Assembly: GCA_951640165.1 (NCBI GenBank)
Contig: OX621237.1
Span: 16,182,001-16,246,000, forward strand
DNA length: 64,000 nt
DNA from: Pseudoips prasinana
Taxonomy: Eukaryota > Arthropoda > Insecta > Lepidoptera > Nolidae
Reading direction: 5' to 3'
The position numbers and the translations under genes were made by a program. Of this stretch, positions 46,759 to 59,056 are shown piece after piece; position 1 is the stretch's first letter; every line of letters begins with the position of its first letter. The notes under the pieces were generated by a model, which had not been told where the DNA came from, searched no databases, and saw only the letters and a program-made list of their open reading frames with translations.

Positions 46759-48247
46759 CATATATGAATTTACGATCTCTGCCCCAGATTGTAAAATAGA
46801 GAATTGAGTCCATTATGATTCCTAAATATTAAATAGGAGGTATGGTGAATTGGTTGGGACAAATCAGTAAAGGCAATTGAGTATTATAGAGTTAATAAGT
46901 AACATCAATTCATCATTTTCTTGGTCATGATATTCAGAATTAGTTGAAAATACAGAAAGAGTTTGATATAATAAAAACAATTCAAGTATTTTAGATTGCA
47001 CTCCAGATGTTGAGAAAGAACCCAGTAATATCGGTGTCGTATGGTATGTTCTTTTAATTTCAAGCAACAATAAGACTAAAATAAAATACATTATTGTGTG
47101 CCCGTCCAGCAGTAACACATTGCCTATCTCTATTCCTGCCTGCGATCATTTTACAGGAACATACTGCGGGCGATTAATGGGAGGTTTTGAGTACTTTATG
47201 AAGGCTTATTACTCCTAAGTGCACCGAGCTATTAAAAATGACTCGTCTTCCGTCCACTAGTTCATGTCTTCACTGCAGTAATCATCGAGTTCAATTTTAA
47301 TAGTAATAACAGACTTCTCCTTACTCCTATCAAGAATATTTTCATATTAACTCTATCTATTTATGTCCTCTTAGATTATTTAAATTCCGATTTGTCATGA
47401 TGGCTCCACTGTCACAAGCATGATTCTGTCAATGTCAAAAGTGACTATTGTGTGACACATGAACATTTCACACATGACTTTATTTATAGTCAGTGTTGCA
47501 AAACTTTCCGGTTTATCGGAGTATACCCAATTCCCCGCACACTCTCCCAAATCCTTCAACATCCCTTATTTAGATCACGATCTCCCGATCTTCGTAATAC
47601 TTTCATGGAAAATAATAATTTGAGTCTCTTTAGGTACTTTTAAAATGAATATTTACACGTACTAGAAAGAACGTAACTAGTTGTCAACTGCTTAGTTTTT
47701 TCTTAATTTATAATGTTCCACCCACACTACGACATTACTGTATCTGTAAATCGTAGACAGAGAAACTTGGTTTCTCTGTCTACAGTGTAAATGTATGGAG
47801 ATATCTATAGGAGCTAAAATATCTAGGCAACACAGCAAACATAAAACGGTTCTTTGTATTTTGGTAATACATTTAAGAATACTAAAAGTAGTTTCATTAA
47901 TTTCACTATAAATTGTCATTTAAATGCAAAGAGTATAATATAACTGACCTATAAAGGAGTTTAAATTTTAAATGCTCGAAGGTCATTCTCTATTAAAGCG
48001 CTGAAATTGAAAATTCTCCCAACTTTAAATTTTAGGTTTCCAACACTGTTAGAACATATAAGAAGAAACTTGAAATGAATTGTTAGATTTATTTACAGCA
48101 GAATTTAAAATAATATTAACTTTGGATCAACATGCTGCCAATATATTAATAGAAAAAAAAAACATTTGTACCCTAGTTTTTCTCTGGTTCACACAATAAA
48201 CGGAATCTATGTGCCACGTTTTTCTTACAAGAATAAAAAAAAAAGTA
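46759..48247. other. intergenic upstream of THG1
   Basis: No gene recognised. A perfect small hairpin is at 47753-47783 (GTAGACAGAGAAAC arms, loop TTG). A 17-base word at 47924-47940 equals part of the copia-3 LTR insertion. The THG1 promoter presumably lies in its right part. Confidence 0.45.
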
Positions 48248-48310
48248 ATGTTAAATGTTCGCTTTTCAATTTCTTGTGTAAAATACCAAGTGCTACAAAA
48301 GATTTTCAAA

Positions 48311-49951
48311 ATGGCAAAGAGTTCTTTCGAATATGTGAAAAACTATGAACATGATGACACGCTTTTACCTAATACTTGGATAGTCGTTAGACTTGATGGG
48401 AAATGTTTTCATAAGTTTTCAGAAGAACATAAGTTTTCAAAACCGAATGACCTAAGAGCCTTAAAATTGATGAATTACGCGGCGTTTGTCGTGCTTCGTG
48501 AATTTAACGACGTACTTATGGCATTTGGACAAAGTGATGAGTATTCATTTATCTTCAAGAGAAGTACCAATTTGTATAAACGTCGAGCTGCAAAGCTCTT
48601 GACGACTATCAACAGCAAATTTTCTTCTTCCTACGTATTTTACTGGAAGAAATTTTTTGGAGATGAACTATTACTATATCCTCCAACTTTTGATGGTCGA
48701 GTAGTATTATATCCTACTGATGAGAATTTAATAGATTACATGAAATGGCGGCAAGCAGATGTTCATATCAACAATTTATATAATACCAGTTTTTGGACTC
48801 TTGTTTTACAAGGCAACCTCAGCCCGTCTCAGGTATATTAGTTTTACACTGACTCTAAATGTTTTGTAACTTGAGAATGGAACAAGTATTTACGTCTCCA
48901 TCCTCAAAAATCTGATTAAACAAAAAATCTAGTTGAATTGTAAATATTTCTGTTTTTAAGCATTTGGGTTTGCTTATGGTTATTTTTCTACAACTAAAAC
49001 AGCTTATATAGTCTTGTCAGTTAACAAGTTAATTTTATCTTATTTATACAGTATACACTAATGGCAAACACAATCAAACCCAAATAAGTAAATGACAATT
49101 CTATTTAGTTATGTAGGGTTGATTGTGTTTGTAACTAGTGTTTACATAAAATAATTGAATTTGTCAACCTTTGTACAGATTCAGAATTTATAATAATATT
49201 TTTTTAATATTTCTTTAAACAAAGTCTAGCTGCATGCTATTCACAGGCTGAAAGTACACCTAGACTCAGAACATCATTGTATAGGTTACAAAAATACTTC
49301 TTGGCCAAACACAATATTATTGGGCAAGAGGCCGTAGCACAACAACCATCCTTAACTACTGCATCACACATGTAGTTAAATAAACTTAGCATTAGAAGCA
49401 GTAAATGCACTAAAGCATCTTCTACACCATTGCAAACCAACATCCCAACAGAGGTCATCCTGGTGGTTGCCATCCATCTAGATCGCAGTTGTGCAGTTTA
49501 GATAGATGGCACACAACTGCAGTCTAGATGGATGGTAACCACCGGGGTGATCTCTATTGGGATGTTGGTTTGCAACAGTGTAGAAGATGCTTAAAACCGT
49601 TTTTAACAGTTAAATTTAATGCTGTATTTTATATTTCAGGCTGAAAAAAGATTATGTGGCACTGTATCAGCAGACAAGAATGAAATTTTATTTCAAGAGT
49701 TCCAAATAAACTATAACAATGAGCCAGAAATATTCAAGAGAGGAACTTTACTGATAAGAAAAACTATTTGTAATAATAACTCTAATAAGTGCAACAGTGT
49801 TATAGTAGATGTTCATGATGACATGCTAAAAGACAGGTGGTGGAAGGAGCATAAAAGCTTATTACTGCCGAAGCCTAAAGAAAATATGAACTATGATGGA
49901 CCCATTACAGATATTGTAGCTGAACAAATTCAACAAACTGTTAAAGAATAA
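48311..49951 (+). CDS. Thg1: tRNA-His guanylyltransferase (exons 48311-48832, 49640-49951)
   Basis: Two exons, phase 0, give 277 residues. THG1 adds the essential G-1 to the 5' end of tRNA-His in a 3'-5' polymerase reaction. [13 protein letters not shown] is the family start. [12 protein letters not shown] carries metal-binding Asp29, FGQSDEYSF carries Asp76/Glu77, and the HINNLYNT signature is present, all with the spacing of the human protein. Exon 2 covers [14 protein letters not shown] and INYNNE, with a shortened end. Donor CAG|GTATAT, acceptor TTTCAG. An in-frame ATG lies 63 bases upstream (48248), and another at 48209. They add a basic, Ser/Leu-containing extension that could be a mitochondrial leader, as in the longer human form. 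Which start is used cannot be decided here. Confidence 0.95.
49411..49592. repeat. about 180-bp hairpin element in the THG1 intron
   Basis: The left arm (AAGCATCTTCTACACCATTG, then CAAACCAACATCCCAACAGA) is mirrored by the right arm (CTATTGGGATGTTGGTTTGC, then AACAGTGTAGAAGATGCTT). The stem is about 80 bases per side around a short centre. The centre word CACAACTGCAGTCTAGATGG is shared with 16430-16450. Confidence 0.75.
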
Positions 49952-50706
49952 AGTTTTTAACTGAAAATGTTTTCACTTCTCTGTCTCACTTCAGTGTATG
50001 TATATTTCTGAACTTAGAAAGGCTCTCTTATTTATTATTATTAGACCAAGTGAGCATACCCACTATCATCATTAGCTTAGTTATGTTACCCTATGGCATT
50101 TGTGTCACACTAGGCATCACTCTCAAATAACCGAAGACCACATCAATATTATGATAATGTTATTATCTGAATTGTATTCTGTAAGGTGAAGGTAGCCCCC
50201 AGTTAAGCAAATATCATAGAGCATAATATACCCATGCTATGGCCTACATCAACATGTATGGCGAACATCCTGAAATCAGAGTGTTCAGCCAATCTGAATG
50301 TCCTTAACTAAGTACCTGAGAATATCTATCTAGGAATACCAGGATATTCATTTCAGCCTAAAAGTCCCATAAACACCTAAAGGTGTTGCAGTCATCTAAA
50401 ATGACTGATCGGCCAGTTTTCAATAGACTGGCCTCATTTTATTAGATTTGAGATTTGTTTCAAAAGAAATCTATAAACTGTAATATGGCAAAGGAAATAT
50501 GGTGACCATGTATTCTAACAATAGATGTAAGTATATTTATTAGATAGAATACTTATTGTACACCAAGCTCAATGCTACGGTGTTATGGTGACTGCTTAAC
50601 ATCAGGTTGTTAGTATACATGTTTAGTGTAGAGAGCCTCCATATGCTATGGTGACCGTTTAACATAAGTGCAGATTAAAGCTACGGAAGTCGGTTTCATA
50701 AATCTA
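49952..50706. other. THG1 3' flank, non-coding
   Basis: AATAAA overlaps the THG1 stop codon (49947-49952). A fragment at about 50575-50670 contains two copies of a CTAYGGTGACYGYTTAACAT-like word, a diverged dispersed repeat. No gene. Confidence 0.4.
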
Positions 50707-51815
50707 GTCAACTACACGTGTGGAACAGTGTTAAAGGTTTTCGCCTGGCTACTAACTCGGTTTCTCGTGTTTCGGGTTACGAGGCCCGCACAGGTCAACA
50801 ATGTGTTTCATAGATTGAATAGATCTTCTAACGAAACATAGTCGACTGCACGTGTGGTACGGTGGGTAAGGCCGCGTATCCAATGACGCGGAGCTGTGCG
50901 GAGAGGAGCTGTGAAAAGTGGTCAGTGTTTTCACTGAAGCGGAGTGGAGTGGAATGGAGCGGAACATACTTTTGGGATCGCGCATTTTTGCGTTCAGTTA
51001 CACTCAATCTCTCAGAAAGACCCCCGCATCCCGCTTCGCTCTCCCATTCGTCCACACACCCTCGCTGTCCTCCGCAATGCACCGTCCCGCTGCCCTCAGC
51101 TCCTCACCCCAATGCTCGTTGTCCTCCGCAGCGCATCGCCTCGCTATATTTTATTATGAAAATCCGCTCAGCTCTGCTCCACACCTCTCGTGCTGTTTTC
51201 ATTGAAGCGGAGCGGAGAATTCGAGCATAGTGATTGGTACACCGCTAAGCTCCTTTCCGCCCCGCTCCGCGTTAGTGGAAACCCGGCCTTAGGTTGTCGT
51301 CTGACTATTATGTCTCGTCGCCCTCGAGTTACGGGTTCGAGTCCCGCACAGGTCAATAATATGTGTTTCATAGATTTAATAGATCTTGTAACGAAACATA
51401 GTCGACTGCACGTGTGGCACGGTGAGTAAGGTTGTCGCCTGACTACTACCTCGTCGCCCTCGTGTTACGGGTTCGAGTCCCGCACAGTTCAATAATTTGT
51501 GAGTCCATAGATCTAATATCTCTTCTAACGAAACTAAGTCGACTGCACGTATGGCGCAGTGGTTATGGTTGCCGCCTGGGTACTACCTCGGTGCCCTCGT
51601 GTTTGGGTTTGAATCGCGCACAAGTCAATAAGTTGTGTGTCCATAGATTTAATAGATCTTCTAATAAAACATAGTCGACCGCACGTGTGGGACAGTGGGC
51701 TAGGCTAGCTTAGGCGACAACCTTATCGCCTAAGCTACTACCTTGGAGCCCTCAGAGTCCCGCACAGGTCAATAATCTTCTAAGGAAACTAAGTCGACTA
51801 CTGCACACTCGTGTG
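50707..51815 (+). repeat. tandem array of tRNA-like SINE units
   Basis: The unit boundary word GTCGACTGCACGTGTGG recurs at 50707 (variant), 50841, 51401, 51538, 51673 (GTCGACCGCACGTGTGG) and 51792 (variant). This is a period of about 135 bases once the MITE at 50866-51295 is removed. Each unit has an A-box-like TGGCGCAGTGG form and a B box (GGGTTCGAGTCCCGC), followed by GGTCAATAAT and an AATAGATCTTCTAA linker. About five units are present, diverged from each other. One unit carries a perfect mini-hairpin (AGCTTAGGCGA...TCGCCTAAGCT). Confidence 0.8.
50866..51295. mobile_element. GC-rich MITE inside the tRNA-like array
   Basis: The ends read AGGCCGCGTATCCAATGACG and, reverse-complemented, AGGCCGGGTTTCCACTAACG, with a matching GCGGAGC-rich continuation. 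Arms are about 45 bases. A TA target duplication fits. The interior is rich in GCGGAG-type words on both strands and has no real gene; its open frames are composition artefacts. Confidence 0.72.
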
Positions 51816-53565
51816 TCACATTGCATGAGTGTAAAGTCTCTCAGTCAGCGAAGACAATTGATAGCGCGGCTGTCTTAAAAAAAGTAAAGTAGAACCTATA
51901 GAAAATAAGCTTGCCTTGTGTCACACTCAGTTATATCAAAGACCTCTTGTGGAAATGCTAATAAATAGCAGGCATTAAGTAACTGTTCTAGTTGCTTTTT
52001 ATATATAGGTATACCTACCCATACAGATTATAGTTACAACAATTTGTTTTATTTTTTTTATAAAATACGATGGCAAACGTGCATGTGGGTCACCTGATGG
52101 TAACTGATCAGCGCCGCTCACAACACCAGAGGAGCCGCAAGTGCGTTGCCGGCCATTAAGAAAAGAGTAGGCTCGCTTCTTGAAGATTTCATACCGGATC
52201 AAAAAAAACCTCCGCAGTTGATTCCTACCTAATTAGAAAACTATATGAAATCTTTTTGGATTTCCATTGATGCATAGGTACCTACTGGATTTTGTCCTGA
52301 CGGTATCTTTGTATACCTAAAGATAAACAAACGAAAATATTGTGATATTTTTACTGTCCTTAACCTTTCATGAATATTTAGTTACGCTATCTCTTACACC
52401 CTTTGTGGTCATTGTGATATAATGTGCATTATATCTCAATGTTTGTAGTACAGTATCTAGGTACTCTTTGAGTATACGCTATACGCAACTTGTCGTCACG
52501 TCGTTGCGGTAGAAAATCTCTGAACTTAGGCAAGCTTTATTAAATGGCAGATAAGGGTGGTTTTCGTAATACAAATGTATACACTGACATAACCTCGACT
52601 GTAAGTAATTAACAGCTTTGTCATTATGATTAGGTACCTACTATAAATTTTCTTTAATAATACCTACATTGTAATGTTGGCATTTTATTTATTTGTAGGT
52701 ATAGTATAGGACATAGATTAATTAAGAAATGAAAACAAATTAAGTACTATGAATACTTTTATTATATAACATTAAATAGGTATCCAACAATTTTAAATAG
52801 ACAAAGTTTGCAAAGGAATAAATATGATTTTATATTAAACATCGGAATTATGCTATATACATAGATATTTTCGTATTTAGCGTTTGCGTAATGAATATTT
52901 GAGGTATAATTTACAATAAATAAATTTCCATGCTGAGCATGTACCTATCTAACTGATGTCTAACTGGAAAACACATTTCACTCTTTGACCATAACTTCAA
53001 AATTTATAACTTCCATAATTATTATAATATTATTATCTGTGTAATGTAATACATTGGATTGTAAGGTACTTAATTCTCTAGGCGCAATTATATACTCTAA
53101 CGCTGCTGCAAAGGTTATTCATACTATCATAATTACAAGAAATATAATACTAAACCATGTTTAAATTTAATAGATTTTATAGTGAATAACCTTACAAAAT
53201 ACGGAAATTTCTTACACTGTTAACATTATTTATTTCTTACATTATCTACATTTAAACAGTATTATAAATACATTTATCTGTCCAGACCAATGTAAATGGT
53301 TATGCTTATGAGTGGCGAGTCTCTTTACAGTGAGTGGAGTGATTAGCAATAGGATGGATTAATGTCAAGTATAAAATTTTCTCCGGTTTGTATAGGCGAC
53401 TTGACATAAGAAAATGAACAAAAAATAATTTATTTAGCAGATATATTCATAGCTAAGAGGACAGATTGAGAACTGGCAAAATGTTACATTACTCGCGTCA
53501 CCCATGATATTATGTACAAAGCAAAATGGTTTAAAAGGAATTCTCAAAGTACTGAATGTAACCAT
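51816..53565. other. non-coding downstream of V-ATPase d
   Basis: It includes a dispersed repeat at 52045-52200. The AT-rich right part (52.7-53.56 kb) probably contains the 3' untranslated region of the V-ATPase d gene on the minus strand (TTTATT words near 53220 and 53430). Confidence 0.4.
52045..52200. repeat. dispersed repeat fragment
   Basis: The stretch around GTGGGTCACCTGATGGTAAC, with CAAGTGCGTTGCCGGCC further on, is a sequence frequently met in lepidopteran genomes. No second copy here and class unknown. Confidence 0.5.
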
Positions 53566-56500
53566 TTAGAAAATGGGAATGTAGTTGTCAATTTTAGCAC
53601 GGTGCTTCTGTGCCACACATTCACTGATCCATACAATATTTCTGCACTCTTGTTCCTTCAGCTTTAGGTAAGAGTAGAAAACTCCAAAGTGGAACTGTTG
53701 CAGGAATGCATGGACATTTAGGCTCACCTGAAACAATAAAAATCTTTTATAGATCCCTCAAACACAGTTAAGCTTGTACCAGAGCCTATATGTAGCTCAA
53801 TTCAATTACATGGTAATGAATCTTGAAACAGCATCTAGACATGTAGAACAAAGTACAGAAAACGCTCCTTATTCGCGATTCCTTCATTTGCGTTTTCACT
53901 ATTCGCGGACAAAAAAATTGTGACCCAATTCCTTTATTTGTGGTAAAAAATATCTTTATTCACGGATTTAGTCGGAACATCATACAAATGAATAAAAAAA
54001 CCGGCCAAGTGCGAGTCGGACTCGCCCATGAAGGGTTCCGCAGCAGCAAGTATTTCAGTTGATTAAATGAAAGGTAAATTGCGGTTTACGATTTATGACG
54101 CATTAAAAAAAACTACTAACTAGATCTCGTTCAAACCAATTTTCGTTGTTAGTTTACATGGTAATGTACATCACATATTTTTTTAGTTTTATCATTATCT
54201 TATTTTAGAAGTTACAGGGGGACACTTATTTTTCCACTTTGGAAGTGTCTCTCGCGCAAAGTATTCAGTTAAGAAAAAAATTATATTAGAAACTTCAATA
54301 TAATTTTTGAAAACCTATCCATAGATACCCCACATGTAAGGGTACAATGAAAAAAAATTTGAGTTTCAGTTCAATGTATGGGAAACCCCCAAAATTATTA
54401 TTGTTTTTCTATTTTTGTGTAAAAATCTTAATGCGGTTCACAGAATACATCTACTTACCAAGTTTCAACAGAACAGCTCTTATAGTTTCGGAAAAAAGTG
54501 GCTATGACATACGGACAGACAGACAGACAGAATGATGAATCTATAAGGGTTCCGTTTTTGCCATTTGGCTATGGAACCCTAAAAAGGATTCCAATAGGTA
54601 TCCAATTCAATATCTTTGTAAACAAGGAAGAAGTTCCAATAGTTTGTGTCAAATGGACAAACAAACCATATTACAATTATGCGTAAATGTACGCCTCTGT
54701 CTTCCTAATTTATAATACCAACTAAAAAAAACTAGTTAGGACGCGAAAAATATCTAGTTTACGCCTTTCGAGTCTTTGGATCAATATTATGCTCATTCAA
54801 TGTCAACAAATCAACTGTAACTAATTTAGCTAAAATTGTTTGTGATCTAGCAATAGGAAAAATGAAACTGGCGTTGTCAATTTGGATTGAAGACTGCAAC
54901 CAAAAAAGGGTGCCCCTGTGGGTCCAATGGTCCAGAAGAAAGCAATTAAAAAAGCTTAGACGCTTTTACGCCCATTTTAAAGAACCTAGGAATGTATCTG
55001 CTATAATCCCATACAAATTACCATTCCATATTTGCAGTTTCTCTTAGTCATGGCATATTTACAGAACATATGCCCTGCAAATAAAGACTTTTACTGTAAC
55101 TCACATAAGTAAAACATCACATAACTAGGGCGTAAACACAGATTTGAGAATATATCTTTTCCTAATCCATCAGCATTCTGATGGTTTTCCTGTTTGGTAT
55201 ACCCAACATTAACATCTGTGAAATCATTAATTTAGTAGTTGGGTAAAATAGATAGATCTACCAACCTCATGTTCAAAGAACTTGTCTTCCAAAGTTTTGT
55301 CACCAGCATTGCTGCCAGCTCCTTCAAACAGTGCCTGATATTCAGCATAGTATTCAGCCACTGCCTTCACCTGCTCATAATCATCAGCCCGAGCTAGAGC
55401 AGCCAATCCATCAGGGTTTAGTTTGCCACAGCGGGGGTACAGCTTAGCACGGTCATCCTTTGACAACTCAGTTCCAAATGAGTTGATAGTAATTATGATA
55501 GCACGCCGATCAGCCTCAAACTACAACATTCATCATAATATTAGTGTAAAAAATTGTCAATTAAATAATATAGACTGTATATAAATATCCTACATTTTCT
55601 ATCATAATAAGATGTAAACTCCTTGAAATCAAGGATACAATAGTAAATAAAGGTTAAATGGGCTGTGAATAAGAATTGGTAGTGGACCTTGGGGCAGCTG
55701 TGTTGATTCAAGTATAATATAGGTACATATCATCCTTGTTTATTTAAACCTATATCTTTATTATTATATCAGTAATACTGCAAAATGGTCCACTGAAAAT
55801 AATGCCATCACTGTTATGTGCCAAGGTTATATATAGAGATATTGATTAAATATTTTTTTCTTATACCTACACATATGTAAATGCATTTATAAATATGCAT
55901 ATATATTTTACAAAATGCTCTTTGTGAATCATGTAGCTAACAGGCATATTAAAGTTTGAGAATAGTTTGGTTCATGACAAAACCTTACTCAAATGTTGGT
56001 ATTTCCAAAAATAGCATGGCACATTTTTGCATAAGAATGATTATTATTCCAATAACAGATTTGATTACATAAAAAGAAATTATGGTAAATATTTTCTGTG
56101 AACAAATAAAACAACATACCGCCAAGATTTCACACATAACATCAGCAGTAGTGCCACCAATTTGCTTGCAGAAATCATAGAAAGCTTCCAGATACGCCTT
56201 GTACAGGGTATTACGGATGATCTCAATGTTCATCTCATCCAGATCCTGCTCACTGATGCAGTCCACAAAGAATGGAGCAAGTGGTGTGTCCACCAGAACA
56301 GCATTGTACAGCTCGGCAGGAGTTGCTGCTACATGAATAGCTTCCATCTGTTCGAAGGATCCCAGTGGGTGACACTTGGGAATCAGTTCAGAGATGGGTC
56401 TCTGATGCAAAGTACCAGTGATCAACAGGATAATATTGTCGATCATGTAACTGTATGTGATGAAGTCCAGGAATGTTGAGAGGGGTTCCACTGAGTGGTT

Positions 56501-56865
56501 CCTTAGATGCTGGAACTCAATTACAAGTTTTTCCCGCAGCTTATCATCGATGGTCGACACAGATAAGGGGCTGGGCTCATTAGCCAAGAAGGTACCGTAA
56601 TCAGTACCCTGAAGATGAAGTTTTAAATCTGTAAACATTGATGATTGTCGTATGACTATCAAGAATAAGAGGCTGTAATTTAATGAAAATCTGAAGCGTT
56701 ATAGAACAGTTAACTGATACGAGGATATAATTATCTGTACGAACCTTCCAAAGTCTCGCATTGCACCAAATTCAAGTAATCAGCTTGCTTGAGAATACCA
56801 CACTTGAATCCACGGCACAATCCTTCCAAATACCCAGCATCGATGTTGAAAATGCACCCCTTCAT
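53566..56865 (-). CDS. VhaAC39-1: V-type proton ATPase subunit d (exons 56865-56745, 56628-56120, 55520-55266, 53727-53566)
   Basis: Four exons give 348 residues, the usual length. Subunit d (ATP6V0D1, AC39) caps the membrane c-ring of the V-ATPase and couples it to the central stalk. Landmarks in order: YLEGLCRG and [14 protein letters not shown] (exon 1), [44 protein letters not shown] and [11 protein letters not shown] (exon 2), [20 protein letters not shown] and [13 protein letters not shown] (exon 3), and [20 protein letters not shown] and KIDNYIPIF at the end. Phases 1, 0, 0 agree. Donors include an unusual GTTCGT after exon 1. The start MKGCIFNID is one exon in and fits insect proteins. 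Intron 3 contains a full dispersed repeat. Confidence 0.96.
53995..54590 (+). repeat. dispersed repeat, CCGGCCAAGTGCGAG family, copy 1
   Basis: It starts ACCGGCCAAGTGCGAGTCGG and ends in GGGTTCCGTTTTTGCCATTT and GGCTATGGAACCCTAAAAA. It has the GACAGACAGACAGAC tract typical of this arthropod-wide repeat. A second, 5'-shortened copy is at 57478-57976. It lies in V-ATPase d intron 3. No coding capacity. Confidence 0.78.
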
Positions 56866-57477
56866 TTTGATTGTGAGGTTTTTCACTGAAACAGTTTAAC
56901 TTCACAATATTTTATTAATTCCCAACGCCCCAAACCAAGTAAAAGCCCAAAGAGACACAGTTGAAGGAAATCAATTGAAGTGGATGATCAATGATCATAT
57001 GATATAACCATAGACAATTTTCTTAAAATTTCTGAATATTTTTTCTGTAGAAAAGTAATTTAGTGATTTAAGTTGGGTTCATTAATTGTTTCTAATTTGT
57101 AATAAAATATGCGACTGGGTAGACAATCCTTTTAGGCAAAATTCAGCCTTTTCTATAGTCCTCTGACATATTTATAAATCCTATATTTTTCATTTGGTAC
57201 TGGCAATATTAAATGCAAAACGTCATTTTATAAATTGTCTATGTCATAGATTAGATAATGTGATCAGCGTTGGTAAATATTTACATTTTTATATGTTTAT
57301 GGGTACAGAAATTTGCTATTCATAATTCTACATAAAAACAGTTGTACCAAATACCTCATCGGTTGAACTCCTCGTAGACGTATCACTGATACGTGAGGCG
57401 TCCGCAACTACTACGCCAAAAACATACCTAATAGCATTTTTAAACAGAATTCACACTATGCTCTGAACATACGTATT
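56866..57477. other. V-ATPase d upstream region
   Basis: Presumed promoter and 5' untranslated region on the minus strand. No TATA or initiator element could be pinned down. A further upstream non-coding exon cannot be excluded, because an AG acceptor-like TTTCAG precedes the start by about 20 bases. Confidence 0.4.
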
Positions 57478-57976
57478 TATGACGTATTAAAAAAAAAGTA
57501 CTTACTAGATCTTGTACAAACCAATTTTCGGTGGGAGTTTGCATGATAATGAACATCATATATTTTTTTAGCTTTATCATTCTCTTATTTAGAAGTTACA
57601 GGGAGGGGCAGGGGGGGGAGGACACTTTCTACTAATTTGGAAGTGTCTCTTCTCTCACGCAAACTATTCATTTTAGAAAAAATATATTAGAAACCTCAAT
57701 ATCATTTTTGAAGACCTCTTCATAGATACCCCACGTGTTTGAGTTTGATGAAAAAATATTGAGTTCCAGTTCTAAGTAAGGGGTAACCCTCAAAACTTAT
57801 TGCCTTTTTTCTAATTTTGTGTGAAAATCTTAATGCGGTTGACCGAATACATCTACTTTCCAAGTTTCAACAGTATAATTCTTAAAGTTTCGGATAAAAG
57901 TGGCTGACAGACAGACAAACAGACATGACGAATCCCAGGTTCCGTTTTTTGCTATTTGGCTACGGGACCCTAAAAA
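57478..57976 (+). repeat. dispersed repeat, CCGGCCAAGTGCGAG family, copy 2
   Basis: It matches 54090-54590 in the same orientation (ACCAATTTTCGGTGGGAGTT, then TTTGGAAGTGTCTCT, then GTTCCGTTTTTTGCTATTTG). It lacks the head and carries a G-rich insertion near 57600. Confidence 0.75.
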
Positions 57977-58034
57977 GCTGCAGAGCAGGATTCTTTCAAA
58001 GCCTCTCTGATATTATTAGTTACTCTGTATTCTT

Positions 58035-59047
58035 GTGTGCGTCACGATTGCTCCGCCACGTTATCCAAACAGAAAAAGAAATCGCTATATTTTTTGTCAA
58101 AATTAGTCGAAATCGAAAGGAACAAACCAAAATTTTGTCAAAGCAGAAATAAAGAAGTTACAGGGGTTTTAAGTTGGCCGCGCGAACGTAACTTGCACGA
58201 TTGCGCGGCCATGGAGATCTCAGTAACTACTTGGGATAGAGATCTAAATCTTTTTGTTAATTGAACATTTCATTTGTCAACAATTGTCAAAAAAAGAATT
58301 ATAAGACTAAGATCAATATTTCACGAAATATTCACCTTGGAAGTTATGGCCGCGCAATCATGCACTTGATGTTTCTTTAATCTCGATTATTTCTTAAAAA
58401 CTTAAGATATCATGCAGTAAAACTGTTACTAGAAGAAAGGTTTTAATATGTCAAAAGTACCGAAAGCATTTCATGCCACCAAAGTTTATTTGAACTGACG
58501 AAATCAAGGCAAAACAAAAGTTTCGTGGCAGCGCAATCGTAACGTTACTTTGAACGCTGATATCTCATTATCTATAATTGTTAAGATTTCGGTGTTAACA
58601 TCCATTTATTCGTAATATTAACCTAATCAGATTGACATAGCGTTTTACCCTCAGGACAATTTTCTACGCGTGTAATCTCAAAAATAATGATATCTCTTAT
58701 AATGTTCGAGTAGAGTGACCATAATTTCTGTTAAATATGGGGATATCTTTTGCTCTACTAGACGAAAATGTACCTGTTAGGAATAATTGTTGGAGAATTG
58801 GCTAAGATAAGCATTTCATGCTACCAAAGTTTATTTGAACTGACGAAATCAAGGCAAAACAAAAGTTTCGTGGCCGCGCAATCGTGCACGTTACGTTCGC
58901 GCGGCCAACTTAAAACCCCTGTAACTTCTTTATTTCTGCTTTGACAAAGTTTTGGTTTATTCCTTTCGATTTTGACTAATTTTGACAAAAAATATAGCGA
59001 TTTCTTTTTCTGTTTGGATTACGAGGCGGAGCAATCGTGACGCACAC
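58035..59047. mobile_element. non-autonomous long-TIR element with 9-bp target duplication
   Basis: TIRs of about 170 bases begin GTGTGCGTCACGATTGCTCC on both ends. The target duplication TGTATTCTT is perfect (58026-58034 and 59048-59056). 9 bp with long TIRs is the MULE pattern. Total length is 1013 bp with no coding sequence. The TIRs differ at a modest number of sites, so it is older than the element at 25545. An 80-base block (AAAGTTTATTTGAACTGACG...) occurs twice in direct orientation, at 58470-58545 and 58816-58895. Confidence 0.85.
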
Positions 59048-59056
59048 TGTATTCTT

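Noticed and set aside
50752..51371. Several overlapping open frames of 60-120 codons on both strands
   Set aside because: All fall in the GC-rich MITE and the tandem SINE array. None has a recognisable protein pattern.
50707..51815. CRISPR-like or satellite array
   Set aside because: Units are 135 bases, diverged, and contain tRNA-like boxes. There are no short identical repeats with unique spacers, and the genome is eukaryotic.
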